DNA of 64,000 bases, taken from NCBI RefSeq assembly GCF_900115495.1, contig NZ_FOWR01000026.1:1-64000 (forward strand), read 5' to 3'. The translations under genes and the position numbers were made by a program. Origin of the DNA: Enterovibrio norvegicus DSM 15893. GTDB lineage: Bacteria; Pseudomonadota; Gammaproteobacteria; Enterobacterales; Vibrionaceae. Below are positions 1 through 8,291 of this stretch, piece by piece (within the stretch, counting starts at the first letter, position 1; each line of letters starts with the position of its first letter). Below the pieces are notes generated by a model, which was given only the letters and a program-made list of their open reading frames with translations, was not told the DNA's origin and did no database searches.

Positions 1-243
1 TATCCTGATGATATTCGCAAAGCGATATACACCACCAATGCGATTGAATCGCTCAACAGCGTTATCCGTAGAGCTATCAAAAAGCGAAAAGTATTCCCAA
101 GTGATGATGCGGCAAGGAAGATGGTGTACCTGGCCATCAAGGACGCCAGCAAGAAATGGACGATGCCGATTCGAAACTGGCGTCAGGCGATGAGTCGATT
201 TATTATCGAGTTCGGGGAACGCCTCGAAAAGCATATTAACTAA
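1..243 (+). CDS. IS256-family (Mutator-type) transposase, C-terminal fragment
   Basis: Open from the first base of the window to TAA at 241-243, 80 codons, so the N-terminal part lies outside. The fragment contains TTNAIESLNSVIRR near its start, which is the strongly conserved C-terminal motif of IS256/Mutator transposases and includes the last acidic residue of the DDE catalytic triad (the E of NAIES). It continues with MVYLAIKDASKKW and a typical NWRQAMSRF segment before the stop. These enzymes cut and join DNA by a copy-out, circular-intermediate route. Whether the complete copy is active cannot be judged from the fragment. Confidence 0.9.
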   Translation, partial: YPDDIRKAIYTTNAIESLNSVIRRAIKKRKVFPSDDAARKMVYLAIKDASKKWTMPIRNWRQAMSRFIIEFGERLEKHIN

Positions 244-274
244 ATGGCAGTTACACAGAATCTGTTACAGGCTC
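1..274 (+). mobile_element. IS256-family insertion sequence, right end (cut by window edge)
   Basis: The right-hand end of an insertion sequence. It holds the last 80 codons of a transposase followed, three bases after the stop codon, by a sequence at 246-274 that resembles the terminal inverted repeat of IS256-type elements (starting GGCAGTTACACAGAAT and ending GGCTC). The element must extend leftward out of the window, so length, left end and target duplication cannot be seen. The base after 274 begins sequence that reads as the repeat protein gene on the minus strand, so the element sits inside that gene. The exact outer boundary at 274 is my inference from family resemblance. Confidence 0.75.
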
Positions 275-276
275 TA

Positions 277-2196
277 CTAAAAAAGGTATACCGCCCCTGA
301 ATTTGTCGCGCCATTAACCGTAGCATCACCATTAATATTGAGAGTTGAAGCATCCTCAGCCTGTGCCCCTACCACAATCGAAAGACCATCGGTGCTTATT
401 GAAAGACCGTCACCAAAAGAATCATCACTCTCAGTATTCGTTGCTTTTAGAAAGTGATCATATTCCCAGTTTGAATTGCGATACCGATATACATGTATCG
501 CCCCTGCGTTGTTTTGAGAGCTATCATTCGTCTCACCATTAATGCCAACCGCTCCCGAGTCATCTTCAGAACGAATAGCCAAAGTATTGCCATCACCACT
601 GAGCTCAACATTTGCTAAACGATCAAAGTTCGAAGGTTCATCTAGCTTGATAAACGCCTCTTGAAACCAGTTACCACTATCAAATCGAAAGAAATAGACT
701 GCCCCCGTATTACTTGACAGGTTGTTTGTTTGTGTTCCATTAACACCGACACCGTCTGAATCTTCTAAAGGTGCAGAAACAGCTAAAATATTCCCCGTAT
801 CATCAAGGGCAACATCTGTACCAAATTCGTCTCCATTGCCTGTATTGGATGCCTTTATAAATGACTGCTGAGACCAAACTCCAGAACTATACCGAAATAT
901 ATAGGCGGCACCAGAATTAGAGCGATTGTTGTTCGTCTGGACTGCATCTATGCCGGTACCATCCGAATCTTCATTTTTGGCGCCCACAACGAGGGTGTTG
1001 CCGTCACCACTGATCGCTGCCGATGAACAGAAACGATCGTTACTGCCAGTATTCGACGCTTTGATGTACGCATCCTGCGACCAACTCCCACCACTGAACC
1101 TGAATACATGCATAGATCCAGAATTTGAGCTTCCTGCAATCGTGTCATCTCCATTAATGCCTGTTGCACTTGAGTCATCACCAGTGGAACACACTGCAGC
1201 AACATTTCCATCATTACTGAGCAAAACTCGTCCGCCAAAGAAATAAGAGCTCTTAGGCGTTGCGGGCTTAATATAGGCCTCTTGATACCAAGCACTACCC
1301 TGATACCGAAAAATATACATTGCACCAGAGCGACCAGTACTATTGTTTGATGCATCGCCATTCACCCCGGACGCATTAGACGATTCTTCGGGAGCTGTGA
1401 CTGCCAACGTATTACCATCACTACTAAGTGCAATGGAACGACCAAACAAATCTCCCCCTCCCACTACAGTGGGTTTGATGTACGCTTGCTTAAGCCAAAT
1501 AGTGTTTGTTTTGCGATAAAGGTATACGGCGCCAGCATTAGCCCTAGAGTTGTTAGACTCATCCCCATTAATGCCCGGAGAAATAGAATCCTCTTGCTTT
1601 GCACCAACAGCCAGTGTTTTACCATCGTCACTCAGCGCCACTGTCGCACCATAAATATCACTTGCGCCAGTGTTTGATGCTTTGAAATAGCCAATCAACT
1701 GATTGATTGCCTCGCTTTCAACAGAACGTTCATTCGACGCAAGGTATTCACCACCGGCCTGCGCAAGAACAAAGTAAACATTGTCAGCGGCTTTAAGGGC
1801 ACCACCGACGTCAACATATGCACTGACAGTATTGTCGACGCTTATTAGACTTAAGCAGTCGTTAGGTTGAGATGTATCTTTTTGACATACGGTATAGGTA
1901 ACCGAAACACTGGTGTTCTGTGTCGTACTCTACCATTCGAAAAGAACACGACCGATCTGCGCGTCAGGTGAGGCTGTGTTTCCAGAAGTAATGGATACGA
2001 GGTTAAAAGCGGAGAGAAGATTCTCCTGTGCGCTCCCACTCCCTGCTGATTGCCCATCATCGAATTCCCACAAAACCAACCACTGGCAACCCGCTAATAG
2101 CGCGACAGACAACCATACGCTCAAGCGGCCTATTCCCTTGAAAAAGTTGGAAGAAAACAATAGAAAAAGTGGATTACGTTGAAAAGGACGTACCAT
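277..2196 (-). pseudogene. FG-GAP-repeat lipoprotein gene broken by an in-frame TAG and by IS insertion
   Basis: One reading frame runs from ATG at 2196 to the IS boundary, interrupted only by TAG at 1930-1932 (codon 89). The N-terminal part has a basic start, a hydrophobic stretch and a lipobox LLAGC (Cys37), so an outer-membrane or periplasmic lipoprotein is likely; a TTG at codon 25, preceded by AAGGGA, is an alternative start. After the TAG the frame stays open for 551 codons. It passes through a fibronectin-like stretch (SVTYTVCQKD) and then seven repeats of about 62 residues with the pattern LSxDGNTLAVGA-EDS-GINGD-NNS-GAVYxFR, typical of FG-GAP/beta-propeller surface proteins. The last repeat stops after GAVYLF, where a TAG created at the IS junction ends the frame. 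So the gene is damaged twice. Residual function would need stop-codon readthrough or a restart downstream of the TAG, and the latter would lack the lipoprotein signal. Confidence 0.82.
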
Positions 2197-2334
2197 ATAC
2201 CGCGGTGAAAATACTTAATTTAACTATTTTGAAAGTATAGACTCATAAAAGACCCGAAAATCTCAAGTGATAGACGGGAAGTCATAAACGAGATATTTGT
2301 ACGGAATACTCCCCAATAATATTGGGGTTTACTA

Positions 2335-2361
2335 AGAAAAAAGCCCCCATCTGGGAGCTTT
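2335..2361 (-). terminator. Intrinsic terminator of the TRAP transporter operon
   Basis: Read on the minus strand, AAGCTCCC and GGGGGCTT form an eight-pair stem (one G-T pair) around a short loop, followed directly by a run of six T. It lies 26 bases after the dctM stop. A second AT-rich palindrome at 2311-2327 (CCCCAAT/ATTGGGG) lies just beyond it and has no T run on this strand. Confidence 0.8.
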
Positions 2362-2386
2362 TGATATGTGTGCTGTTCAGTTGATA

Positions 2387-3766
2387 TCAGCCATAGATAG
2401 CATCCGGCAACCAGGTTGCCAGCGTTGGCCAATAGGCAAGTAATGCCAGCATCACTAGCTGAATCAAAATGAAAGGCAGTACACCGCGATAGATATCCAT
2501 GGTGGATATGGAATCCGGAGCCACACCGCGCAAGTAGAATAGCGAAAAGCCAAATGGCGGTGTTAGGAATGACGTTTGAAGGTTCAACGCAATCATGATC
2601 CCAAGCCATACTGGATCCACGCCCATGGTCAGGAGTATCGGCGCAACAATCGGGATGACCACGAAGGTAATTTCAATGAAATCGAGGAAGAAGCCCAGAA
2701 GGAAGAGCACCAGCATCACTAACAACATGGCACCGAACACACCACCCGGTAGGCTCATCAAGAAGTCACGAACAATATCATCACCGCCGAACCCACGGAA
2801 CACCAAGGCGAACAAGGATGCACCAATCAGGATCAGGAAGACCATGGCCGTCACTTCAGTCGTGCTTCTGAGTACTTCACGCAGAATCGACAGACTGAAC
2901 ATACGCTTGCTGGCAGCCAGAACAATTGCGCCAACCGAGCCGACAGATGCTGCTTCCGTCGGTGTTGCAACACCGCCGAGAATCGACCCCAACACCAGCA
3001 CGATCAACAGCACTGGCGGGAACAAGACGGTGAGTACTTGCATCCACAATTCCTTGCTCACTTTTCTTTCTTCAGCAGGAATGGGTGGCACACGATGAGG
3101 CTGTGTAATCGCAACGAAAATCAGATAAACGATGTACATGCCCACCAACATGAAGCCAGGGATTAACGCACCCAAAAAGAGATCACCCACGGTAACGCTT
3201 TCTGGCGAGAAAATGCCTTGGTCTAGCTGAGCTTGTTGATAAGCCGAAGAGATAACATCGCCCAGCAAGACCAACACGATAGATGGAGGGATAATCTGAC
3301 CTAGCGTTCCTGACGCACAAATAATGCCCGTCGAAAGCCTTGGGCAATAGCCACGTTTCATCATTGAAGGCAGCGACAATAAGCCCATCGTGACAACGGT
3401 TGCACCCACAATGCCGGTACTTGCTGCTAACAACATGCCCACAATAGTCACGGAAATGCCTAAGCCGCCCGCAAGCCCGCCAAACACTTGCCCCATGGTA
3501 TCGAGCAAATCTTCTGCGATGCGGGATTTTTCAAGCATGACCCCCATGAAGATAAATAAGGGAATCGCCACCAATAGCTCATTCGACAAAGTGCCTTGAA
3601 TACGGTTTGGAATGGCTTCCAAAAACGCAGGATCAAACGTGCCAGTCACACCGCCAATCAATGCAAACAGAAGTGCAGAACCACCAAGGGTGAACGCGAC
3701 AGGGTAGCCGACCAGCAACACGCCAAAGGTAAACAGGAAAAGGAACAGGGCGAGGAATTCACTCAT
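2387..3766 (-). CDS. dctM: TRAP transporter large membrane subunit, DctM type
   Basis: The transport channel of a tripartite ATP-independent periplasmic (TRAP) system, which imports organic acids using the sodium or proton gradient. The 459-residue protein is hydrophobic throughout, with about a dozen likely membrane segments, and carries the family core ASTGIVGATVVTMGLLSLP (around residues 110-130) and ASGTLGQIIPPSIVLVLLG (around 150-170). It is slightly longer than the usual 425-440 residues. Its ATG overlaps the stop of dctQ by four bases (ATGA), so the two membrane subunits are translationally coupled. The substrate is set by the DctP partner upstream, which resembles 2-oxoacid-binding TakP. 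Family assignment is secure; substrate is inference. Confidence 0.93.
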   Translation of the reverse strand: MSEFLALFLFLFTFGVLLVGYPVAFTLGGSALLFALIGGVTGTFDPAFLEAIPNRIQGTLSNELLVAIPLFIFMGVMLEKSRIAEDLLDTMGQVFGGLAGGLGISVTIVGMLLAASTGIVGATVVTMGLLSLPSMMKRGYCPRLSTGIICASGTLGQIIPPSIVLVLLGDVISSAYQQAQLDQGIFSPESVTVGDLFLGALIPGFMLVGMYIVYLIFVAITQPHRVPPIPAEERKVSKELWMQVLTVLFPPVLLIVLVLGSILGGVATPTEAASVGSVGAIVLAASKRMFSLSILREVLRSTTEVTAMVFLILIGASLFALVFRGFGGDDIVRDFLMSLPGGVFGAMLLVMLVLFLLGFFLDFIEITFVVIPIVAPILLTMGVDPVWLGIMIALNLQTSFLTPPFGFSLFYLRGVAPDSISTMDIYRGVLPFILIQLVMLALLAYWPTLATWLPDAIYG

Positions 3767-4329
3767 AGCGCGTGCTCCTCATCGTGATCTTCAAGTTGCT
3801 TGGCAATGTCTTGGTGACCAGTAATGGTCATTAACGACTTCAATGCTTCGGCAAAGCCTTGAATAATGACAAGGGCTGGCATCAGTAAAATACTGGTTTT
3901 AAAAAGGTACTTTGCTTCAACACCACCCGCTTCTTGTGAGCCTTCCATGATCTGCCAAGACACGGAAACATAATCCCATGCAATGTAAAAAATGAAGCTA
4001 CACGTTGGAAGTAACAAGAAGAGAAAACCGAGCAAATCGACCCAAGCTTTTTTCTTCTCAGACATCGGACGATAAAAAATATCAACGCGAACGTGAGCGC
4101 CTTTCAATAAGGCGTAGGCCGCACCGAGCATGATGACGTAGTTATGGAAATAAAGGACAGATTCTTGCAAAAACACCGATCCGGAATTGAGCACATAGCG
4201 CATTACCACCACCACAAAGGTAATAAGCACAATGGCTAAGACGAACCAGGAAACAATGCGTCCCGTCCAATCACTAAAACGGTTGATGCCCTTAATAAGC
4301 GCGATCAATTGAGGAGAGGCGGTATTCAT
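3763..4329 (-). CDS. dctQ: TRAP transporter small membrane subunit, DctQ type
   Basis: Small four-helix membrane subunit of the TRAP transporter, needed with DctM for solute uptake. The 188-residue sequence has hydrophobic segments near residues 22-45 (VSWFVLAIVLITFVVVVMRY), 55-75, 98-120 and 145-165, and the characteristic MRYVLN motif after the first helix. It lies 74 bases downstream of dctP, with a terminator-like hairpin between them, and overlaps dctM by four bases. The charged C-terminus (EDHDEEH) is cytoplasmic by the positive-inside rule. The assignment rests on position, size and motif. Confidence 0.92.
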   Translation of the reverse strand: MNTASPQLIALIKGINRFSDWTGRIVSWFVLAIVLITFVVVVMRYVLNSGSVFLQESVLYFHNYVIMLGAAYALLKGAHVRVDIFYRPMSEKKKAWVDLLGFLFLLLPTCSFIFYIAWDYVSVSWQIMEGSQEAGGVEAKYLFKTSILLMPALVIIQGFAEALKSLMTITGHQDIAKQLEDHDEEHAL

Positions 4330-4365
4330 AGAACTACTCTAACATCAGCCTATTGGCTAAAATTG

Positions 4366-4398
4366 GAAAGAAAAAGAGGCGATCTAGGATCGCCTCTT
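4366..4398 (-). terminator. Intercistronic terminator or attenuator between dctP and dctQM
   Basis: A perfect 11-base inverted repeat (4374-4384 and 4388-4398, arms AAGAGGCGATC/GATCGCCTCTT, three-base loop) follows the dctP stop by five bases. On the minus strand it is followed by TTTTTCTTT. It is a textbook intrinsic terminator placed inside the operon. Partial termination here would give more binding protein than membrane subunits, as is common for binding-protein transport systems. Confidence 0.85.
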
Positions 4399-4403
4399 AA
4401 AGG

Positions 4404-5513
4404 TTATTGCGGGTTACGTGCGTTCAGCATGGCTTGCTCAGAAATGGCATGCCAATCGATCGCTTGATCACGGAAGCCTTTGTAAGACTCGTAAACTTTC
4501 TTACTGATTTCGTCCACTTGTGCTTGCTCGGCAACCACTTCATCAGACAGTACTTGCAGCTGTGATAACACTTCTTGCGGATATGGACGCAAATCAACTT
4601 TGTGCTCATTTACCAAGCTTTCTAGCGCTGCATTGTTACGCGCAGTAAACTCAGCAATCATGTCAGCATTCGCAACACGCGTTGCCGCGAGAACAATTGA
4701 CTGCAGGTCTTTTGGCAACGCATCGAAGGCTTTTTTGTTGATCAGCGCTTCAAGTGTTGTACCTGGCTCATGCCAACCTGGGTAGTAGTAGTATTTCGAT
4801 GCTTTATGCAGGCCGAAAGCAAGGTCATTGTAAGGACCTACCCACTCAGTCGCATCAATTGCGCCAGATTGCAGTGATGGGAAGATTTCGCCACCCGGTA
4901 ACAGTACAGGGGTACCACCCGCACGTTTCAGCACTTCGCCACCCAGACCTGGGATACGCATTTTCAGACCTTCGAGGTCACTGATGGTGTTGATTTCTTT
5001 GTTAAACCAACCGCCCATTTGCACACCCGTGTTACCTGCAGGCATAGGGATGATACCAAAGGGTTCGTACGCTTCAGCCCAAAGTTCAAGACCGCCACCG
5101 CTGTAAATCCAGCCGTTCATTTCTTGCGCTGTTAGACCAAAAGGCACGGCTGCGAAGAATTGACCTGCTGGCGCTTTACCTTTCCAGTAGTAACCTGCAC
5201 CGTGACCCATTTCCGCAGTACCACGAGACACGGCATCAAACACATCCAGCGCGCCAACGAGTTCACCTGCACCATATACTTTCACGTCCAAACGCCCATC
5301 ACTCATCTCAGTGATTAGCTCAGCAAGGTTGTTTGCACCTGTGCCTAGCCCGGGAAAGTTTTTCGGCCAAGTCGTTACCATTTTCCAACTGATTTTTTCT
5401 TGTGCTGCTGGCTGCGCCTGCGCACTTGCTTCCTGCTTTTCTTCACCACAACCAGATAACAGCACACTCAGTGCGACTGCTGTTGCGGCAAGAAACGAAC
5501 GACGTTTGTACAT
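4404..5513 (-). CDS. dctP: TRAP transporter solute-binding lipoprotein, DctP/TakP-like
   Basis: Extracytoplasmic substrate-binding subunit, 369 residues. The N-terminus has both a twin-arginine-like RRSFLAA motif (residues 4-10) and a lipobox LLSGC (Cys22), suggesting export as a lipoprotein, possibly through the Tat route. The mature part begins near ISWKMVTTWPKNFPG and contains GLKMRIPGLGGEVLKRAGG and SGAIDATEWVGPYND, closely like the 2-oxoacid-binding TakP of Rhodobacter sphaeroides; the arginine in KMRIPG is the carboxylate-binding residue of the family. A 2-oxo acid or related carboxylate is therefore the likely ligand, by resemblance only. It is first in the dctPQM operon and is separated from the rest by a hairpin terminator. 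Confidence 0.92.
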   Translation of the reverse strand: MYKRRSFLAATAVALSVLLSGCGEEKQEASAQAQPAAQEKISWKMVTTWPKNFPGLGTGANNLAELITEMSDGRLDVKVYGAGELVGALDVFDAVSRGTAEMGHGAGYYWKGKAPAGQFFAAVPFGLTAQEMNGWIYSGGGLELWAEAYEPFGIIPMPAGNTGVQMGGWFNKEINTISDLEGLKMRIPGLGGEVLKRAGGTPVLLPGGEIFPSLQSGAIDATEWVGPYNDLAFGLHKASKYYYYPGWHEPGTTLEALINKKAFDALPKDLQSIVLAATRVANADMIAEFTARNNAALESLVNEHKVDLRPYPQEVLSQLQVLSDEVVAEQAQVDEISKKVYESYKGFRDQAIDWHAISEQAMLNARNPQ

Positions 5514-5840
5514 GAGAGTGATCTCCTTGCTTGGGAAAGGCGATAGGTTTAGCAGTACTGAAGGTTTGCATCTAACAAAGGTTTACAGTTAAAAGTAGGT
5601 ACTGCCTAACTAACACGACGCTCATCAATGGCTCTTGATGAGTTAATGGTTTGTTGCAATAACTTTACCCATTATCGTCACCCGCAAATAGCGAAAGGGC
5701 GAGGTTGTTTGAAGTTGGTCAAACAATGATCGCTAGAAATCTAAACATCTGATAGATAACGGCCTCTGTATGCGACCAATCTCGTGCTACTACTCGTCTG
5801 AGGGCTTTCGTCATTTTTGTTTGAATTTTCGAGTGGGAAC
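5514..5840 (-). other. Upstream region of dctP, gene-free
   Basis: About 330 bases between the dctP start and the terminator of the next gene. I see no open reading frame with a convincing start here. It should hold the dctP promoter. Its one strong feature is the inverted repeat at 5705-5726, listed separately. Confidence 0.5.
5705..5726. promoter_or_regulatory. Perfect 8-6-8 inverted repeat upstream of dctP, candidate operator
   Basis: TTGTTTGA and TCAAACAA are exact reverse complements separated by six bases, 192 bases upstream of dctP. There is no T run, so it is not a terminator. The shape fits a dimeric regulator binding site. No regulator gene lies next to the TRAP operon, so the protein that would bind is unknown. 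Confidence 0.4.
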
Positions 5841-5866
5841 AAAAACGCCTCCCGTATGGAAGGCGC
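5841..5866 (-). terminator. Terminator of the PepSY-TM gene
   Basis: On the minus strand GCGCCTTCC and GGGAGGCGT form a nine-pair stem (with G-T pairs) around ATAC, followed by five T. It lies 40 bases after the stop of the gene at 5907. Confidence 0.8.
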
Positions 5867-5906
5867 TTTACCCTATTTCTTTATCCACGCAATAAACCGT
5901 TTCGCG

Positions 5907-7376
5907 TTAACTTAGGGCTTCTTTGAATGTCGTCATATAGCGGCAAATCAACGCATCAATCGTCATCAAAGCCACGATGGTTAACCCTGCCATCGGGAAC
6001 GCGATACACACCAAAACCACGCTGAAAACGCCCACTTTCCAAAGCCCTGAATCCACGGCTTTTGGCGGGGCACCCAGTTTGCGCTGTCCTGCAGGACGAC
6101 GTTGCCACCACATCAAAGCCCCTGTTGCTGCAATCAAAATAAACGCCAAACAGAAAACCACATTGGCGATTTTATTGATGATACTGATATCCCCTTGGTG
6201 CAGCGCAATCCCGGCCGCCATGGCTTTCGCAATCATGTTGTATTCATTCCATGTCACATCAGCGAGTACCTTTCCTGTGTACTGATCAATGTGGGTGGTT
6301 CTGTCCTGCGTAGGATCGGTAATATCCCCGCTCATGGTGTTGGCTGACACCGTAAACACACCTGTTTCTGAGCGCGGAAAATTGAGTTTGTATTGGCCAA
6401 AACCCAACACTTTCGCTTCATTCACAACACGATCGATGCCGATTTGCTCAGGTGTCATTCCTGCTTTTTCAGCACTCCCTGCCGATAAACCCGAGGTAAT
6501 TTCTTCGCCGTGAACATGCACGTTAGATTGAGGTAACGGCGTCAGTTCAAGGTTCCACGGCATCTCTTCCTCTGAGCCATGATTTAGCGCCTTGTGATTA
6601 AGGTCTGACACAGGCACATCGTCCCACTTTTGGGCGGGAAAACTGCCCCAAGGCTGAACGATTTTCGCGCCCCATATGCCCGCCCACGCCAAGCCACTCA
6701 GCACGAAAAAGAGAAGCACAATGGAGAGTACGCCACCGATGTTCGCGTGAAGGTCACGAAGCAAAATCCGCGACCCATTGTCTGTGCGAATTTTCAGAAA
6801 ACCAGCTCGGCGCGCATTGTCGTTGGGTAGCCAAAGATATATCCCCGACACCAACAAAATAACGGTGAGACTGGCAGCAATTTCGATCAAATAATCGCCC
6901 ACATCACCAATCAACAAGGTGCCGTGAATGTCGTTCGCCAATTGATACCAACTGTCGCTGCGATCAATCGTGCCAGTGATATCTGCATTGTAAGGATTCA
7001 CCAGTACAAAATGCGTCGATTCATCCGCCATGGTGACAGAAAAACGGTTAGTGACCTCCGAGGATGTCGCTGGCACAAACTGCGTCACCGTGCCATCAGG
7101 GTAAGCCTGTTGCAGCGCCGCTAACTGCGCAGAGACGGGCAAAGGTTCTTGCGAAGAGTATGCGCTGGAGTTAACCGAAAGCACCTCGCCATATCGCGCA
7201 GATTCAATCTCATCATCAAACAGCATGATGAGGCCGGTAATACTGAGCATCAGCATAAAGGGGATAACAAATAATCCTGCATAGAAGTGCCAGCGCCAAG
7301 TGAGAAAGTAACGGGATTTTTGCTTCGCAAGGATGTCTGGCGGATTGCTATCGGCGTTGAGATTGGGAGTAACCAT
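5907..7376 (-). CDS. PepSY-associated transmembrane protein
   Basis: A 489-residue inner-membrane protein of the PepSY-TM family (PiuB/FoxB-like). The first helix lies in the stretch WRWHFYAGLFVIPFMLML (from about residue 27), the family hallmark. A periplasmic PepSY region follows, then helices near residues 165-190 (LIEIAASLTVILLVSGIYLWL), 210-240, 395-420 and 445-480. Members are often found with siderophore or haem uptake genes, and some act as ferric-siderophore reductases; no receptor gene is visible next to it here. The start has AAGGAATG upstream of the ATG. It lies 131 bases downstream of the DUF2946 gene on the same strand and has its own terminator. Function beyond family is not shown by the sequence. 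Confidence 0.88.
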   Translation of the reverse strand: MVTPNLNADSNPPDILAKQKSRYFLTWRWHFYAGLFVIPFMLMLSITGLIMLFDDEIESARYGEVLSVNSSAYSSQEPLPVSAQLAALQQAYPDGTVTQFVPATSSEVTNRFSVTMADESTHFVLVNPYNADITGTIDRSDSWYQLANDIHGTLLIGDVGDYLIEIAASLTVILLVSGIYLWLPNDNARRAGFLKIRTDNGSRILLRDLHANIGGVLSIVLLFFVLSGLAWAGIWGAKIVQPWGSFPAQKWDDVPVSDLNHKALNHGSEEEMPWNLELTPLPQSNVHVHGEEITSGLSAGSAEKAGMTPEQIGIDRVVNEAKVLGFGQYKLNFPRSETGVFTVSANTMSGDITDPTQDRTTHIDQYTGKVLADVTWNEYNMIAKAMAAGIALHQGDISIINKIANVVFCLAFILIAATGALMWWQRRPAGQRKLGAPPKAVDSGLWKVGVFSVVLVCIAFPMAGLTIVALMTIDALICRYMTTFKEALS

Positions 7377-7507
7377 GAATCATTCCTTTTTTCATGCACA
7401 ACCTCACCGCATTTCTCGCGCATGATTAAAACACACGATAAAAACGCAGCGACATTGCATGTTGACTTTACGTTTGGGCATTTGCCCTTGTTGTTTTTAT
7501 GAGGCTG

Positions 7508-7894
7508 TTAAACAAGGAGGAATGACGGTGGCGCTCGGGTGACAGGCAGCTCAAACCTCACCCTTTTTACGAGGTAGGTATAAGGTTCAAGCACGATATC
7601 CGTGCTGAGTGTATAAACCGGATTGAAAGAAAGTGAGTGATGATGAAAGGAGGAGAAATGACTAAAAGGGCAGGGTTTACTGCTGTGCGTTTTAGACGGT
7701 TCACCCTCGTCAATTTGTACCAATTCAAAGCCGTTAACGGTACAAAGTGTCGCCCACACGCCTGCGCTGCTGCCATGTGCGTTGATCACTGGCATCAAAG
7801 AAACGAGCAACCAACTCAAGGAGCTCGCGCAAAGCATGACATGTTTAAACAACGTATTGCGTGTTAAAGAGGCGGTTAACGTCATATTCACCAT
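7508..7894 (-). CDS. Small exported protein resembling DUF2946
   Basis: A 128-residue protein with a hydrophobic N-terminal segment (about residues 18-38) ending in a signal-peptide-like NAHG. A short region with WATLCTVNGFELV, then KPCPFSHF and a His-rich HHH, follows. This layout (an exported segment, a CTxxG motif and a Cys/His cluster) matches DUF2946 proteins, which are often linked to copper or haem uptake genes; metal binding by the Cys/His residues is inference. A second ATG nine bases into the frame, preceded by GGTGAA, may be the true start. The gene is upstream of, and co-oriented with, the PepSY-TM gene, and may share its transcript. Confidence 0.6.
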   Translation of the reverse strand: MVNMTLTASLTRNTLFKHVMLCASSLSWLLVSLMPVINAHGSSAGVWATLCTVNGFELVQIDEGEPSKTHSSKPCPFSHFSSFHHHSLSFNPVYTLSTDIVLEPYTYLVKRVRFELPVTRAPPSFLLV

Positions 7895-8023
7895 ACGTAC
7901 CCAATTAACCAGATACTTTACTGTAAAAATAACGCTAACGACGTGCTTCAGTGCAAAAACTAAGCAGTCGGTTCATGAATGGCAGAAATATAATTACAAA
8001 CTGCGCGGGTTTGGGTATTGATA

Positions 8024-8111
8024 GGGATACTCCTTACCAATCTACAGATGTGCTCCCTGCAGAGCCTTGCCTACTCAGACTTCCTTCATGATCCCTCATG
8101 AATCGTATCCC
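8024..8111. repeat. 88-base element bounded by GGGATAC/GTATCCC arms
   Basis: GGGATAC at 8024-8030 and its reverse complement GTATCCC at 8105-8111 bound a stretch with further small dyads (CTCCCTGCAGAG, TCATGA repeated either side of TCCC). It lies between the divergent DUF2946 and metN genes and could be a structured leader of either or a small palindromic repeat. I do not recognise it as a known riboswitch. Confidence 0.3.
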
Positions 8112-8147
8112 CAACACAATGCCTAAAACACAACCAAATAACCGTAT

Positions 8148-8179
8148 AGACGTCTAGCCGTCTAGCCGTAAAAATATCT
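8148..8179 (+). promoter_or_regulatory. MetJ operator of metNIQ: four tandem 8-base met boxes
   Basis: Four consecutive 8-base units start at 8148, 8156, 8164 and 8172. The first is the perfect consensus AGACGTCT; the second is AGCCGTCT and the others match less well. MetJ, bound to S-adenosylmethionine, binds such tandem boxes cooperatively and represses methionine genes. The array ends one base before the -35 element of the promoter for metN. Confidence 0.9.
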
Positions 8180-8180
8180 A

Positions 8181-8209
8181 TTGACTTATCGATCGACTAT
8201 AAATAGCAT
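8181..8209 (+). promoter_or_regulatory. Probable sigma-70 promoter of metNIQ
   Basis: TTGACT at 8181-8186 and TAGCAT at 8204-8209 are separated by 17 bases; the MetJ boxes abut the -35 element. The TATAAA just before the -10 is too close to the -35 to be the partner. A leader of roughly 75 bases would precede metN. Confidence 0.55.
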
Positions 8210-8291
8210 CAAATTCTAGAACAAAGAACAAAAGCAACAATTATCACTACATTTTAACGATTATTTAACACGATTTTGTCCAGGATGGCTT

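Noticed and set aside
948-1361. Minus-strand frame inside the FG-GAP repeats
   Set aside because: Off-frame shadow of the repeat gene.
2595-3098. Plus-strand frame opposite dctM, and similar long frames opposite metI, prs, copA and yifB
   Set aside because: Composition is biased as in antisense frames of membrane or highly expressed genes, and the opposite strand has a clear family match.
7895-8147. SAM or cobalamin riboswitch upstream of metN
   Set aside because: No conserved cores of these riboswitches are visible, and MetJ boxes explain methionine control.
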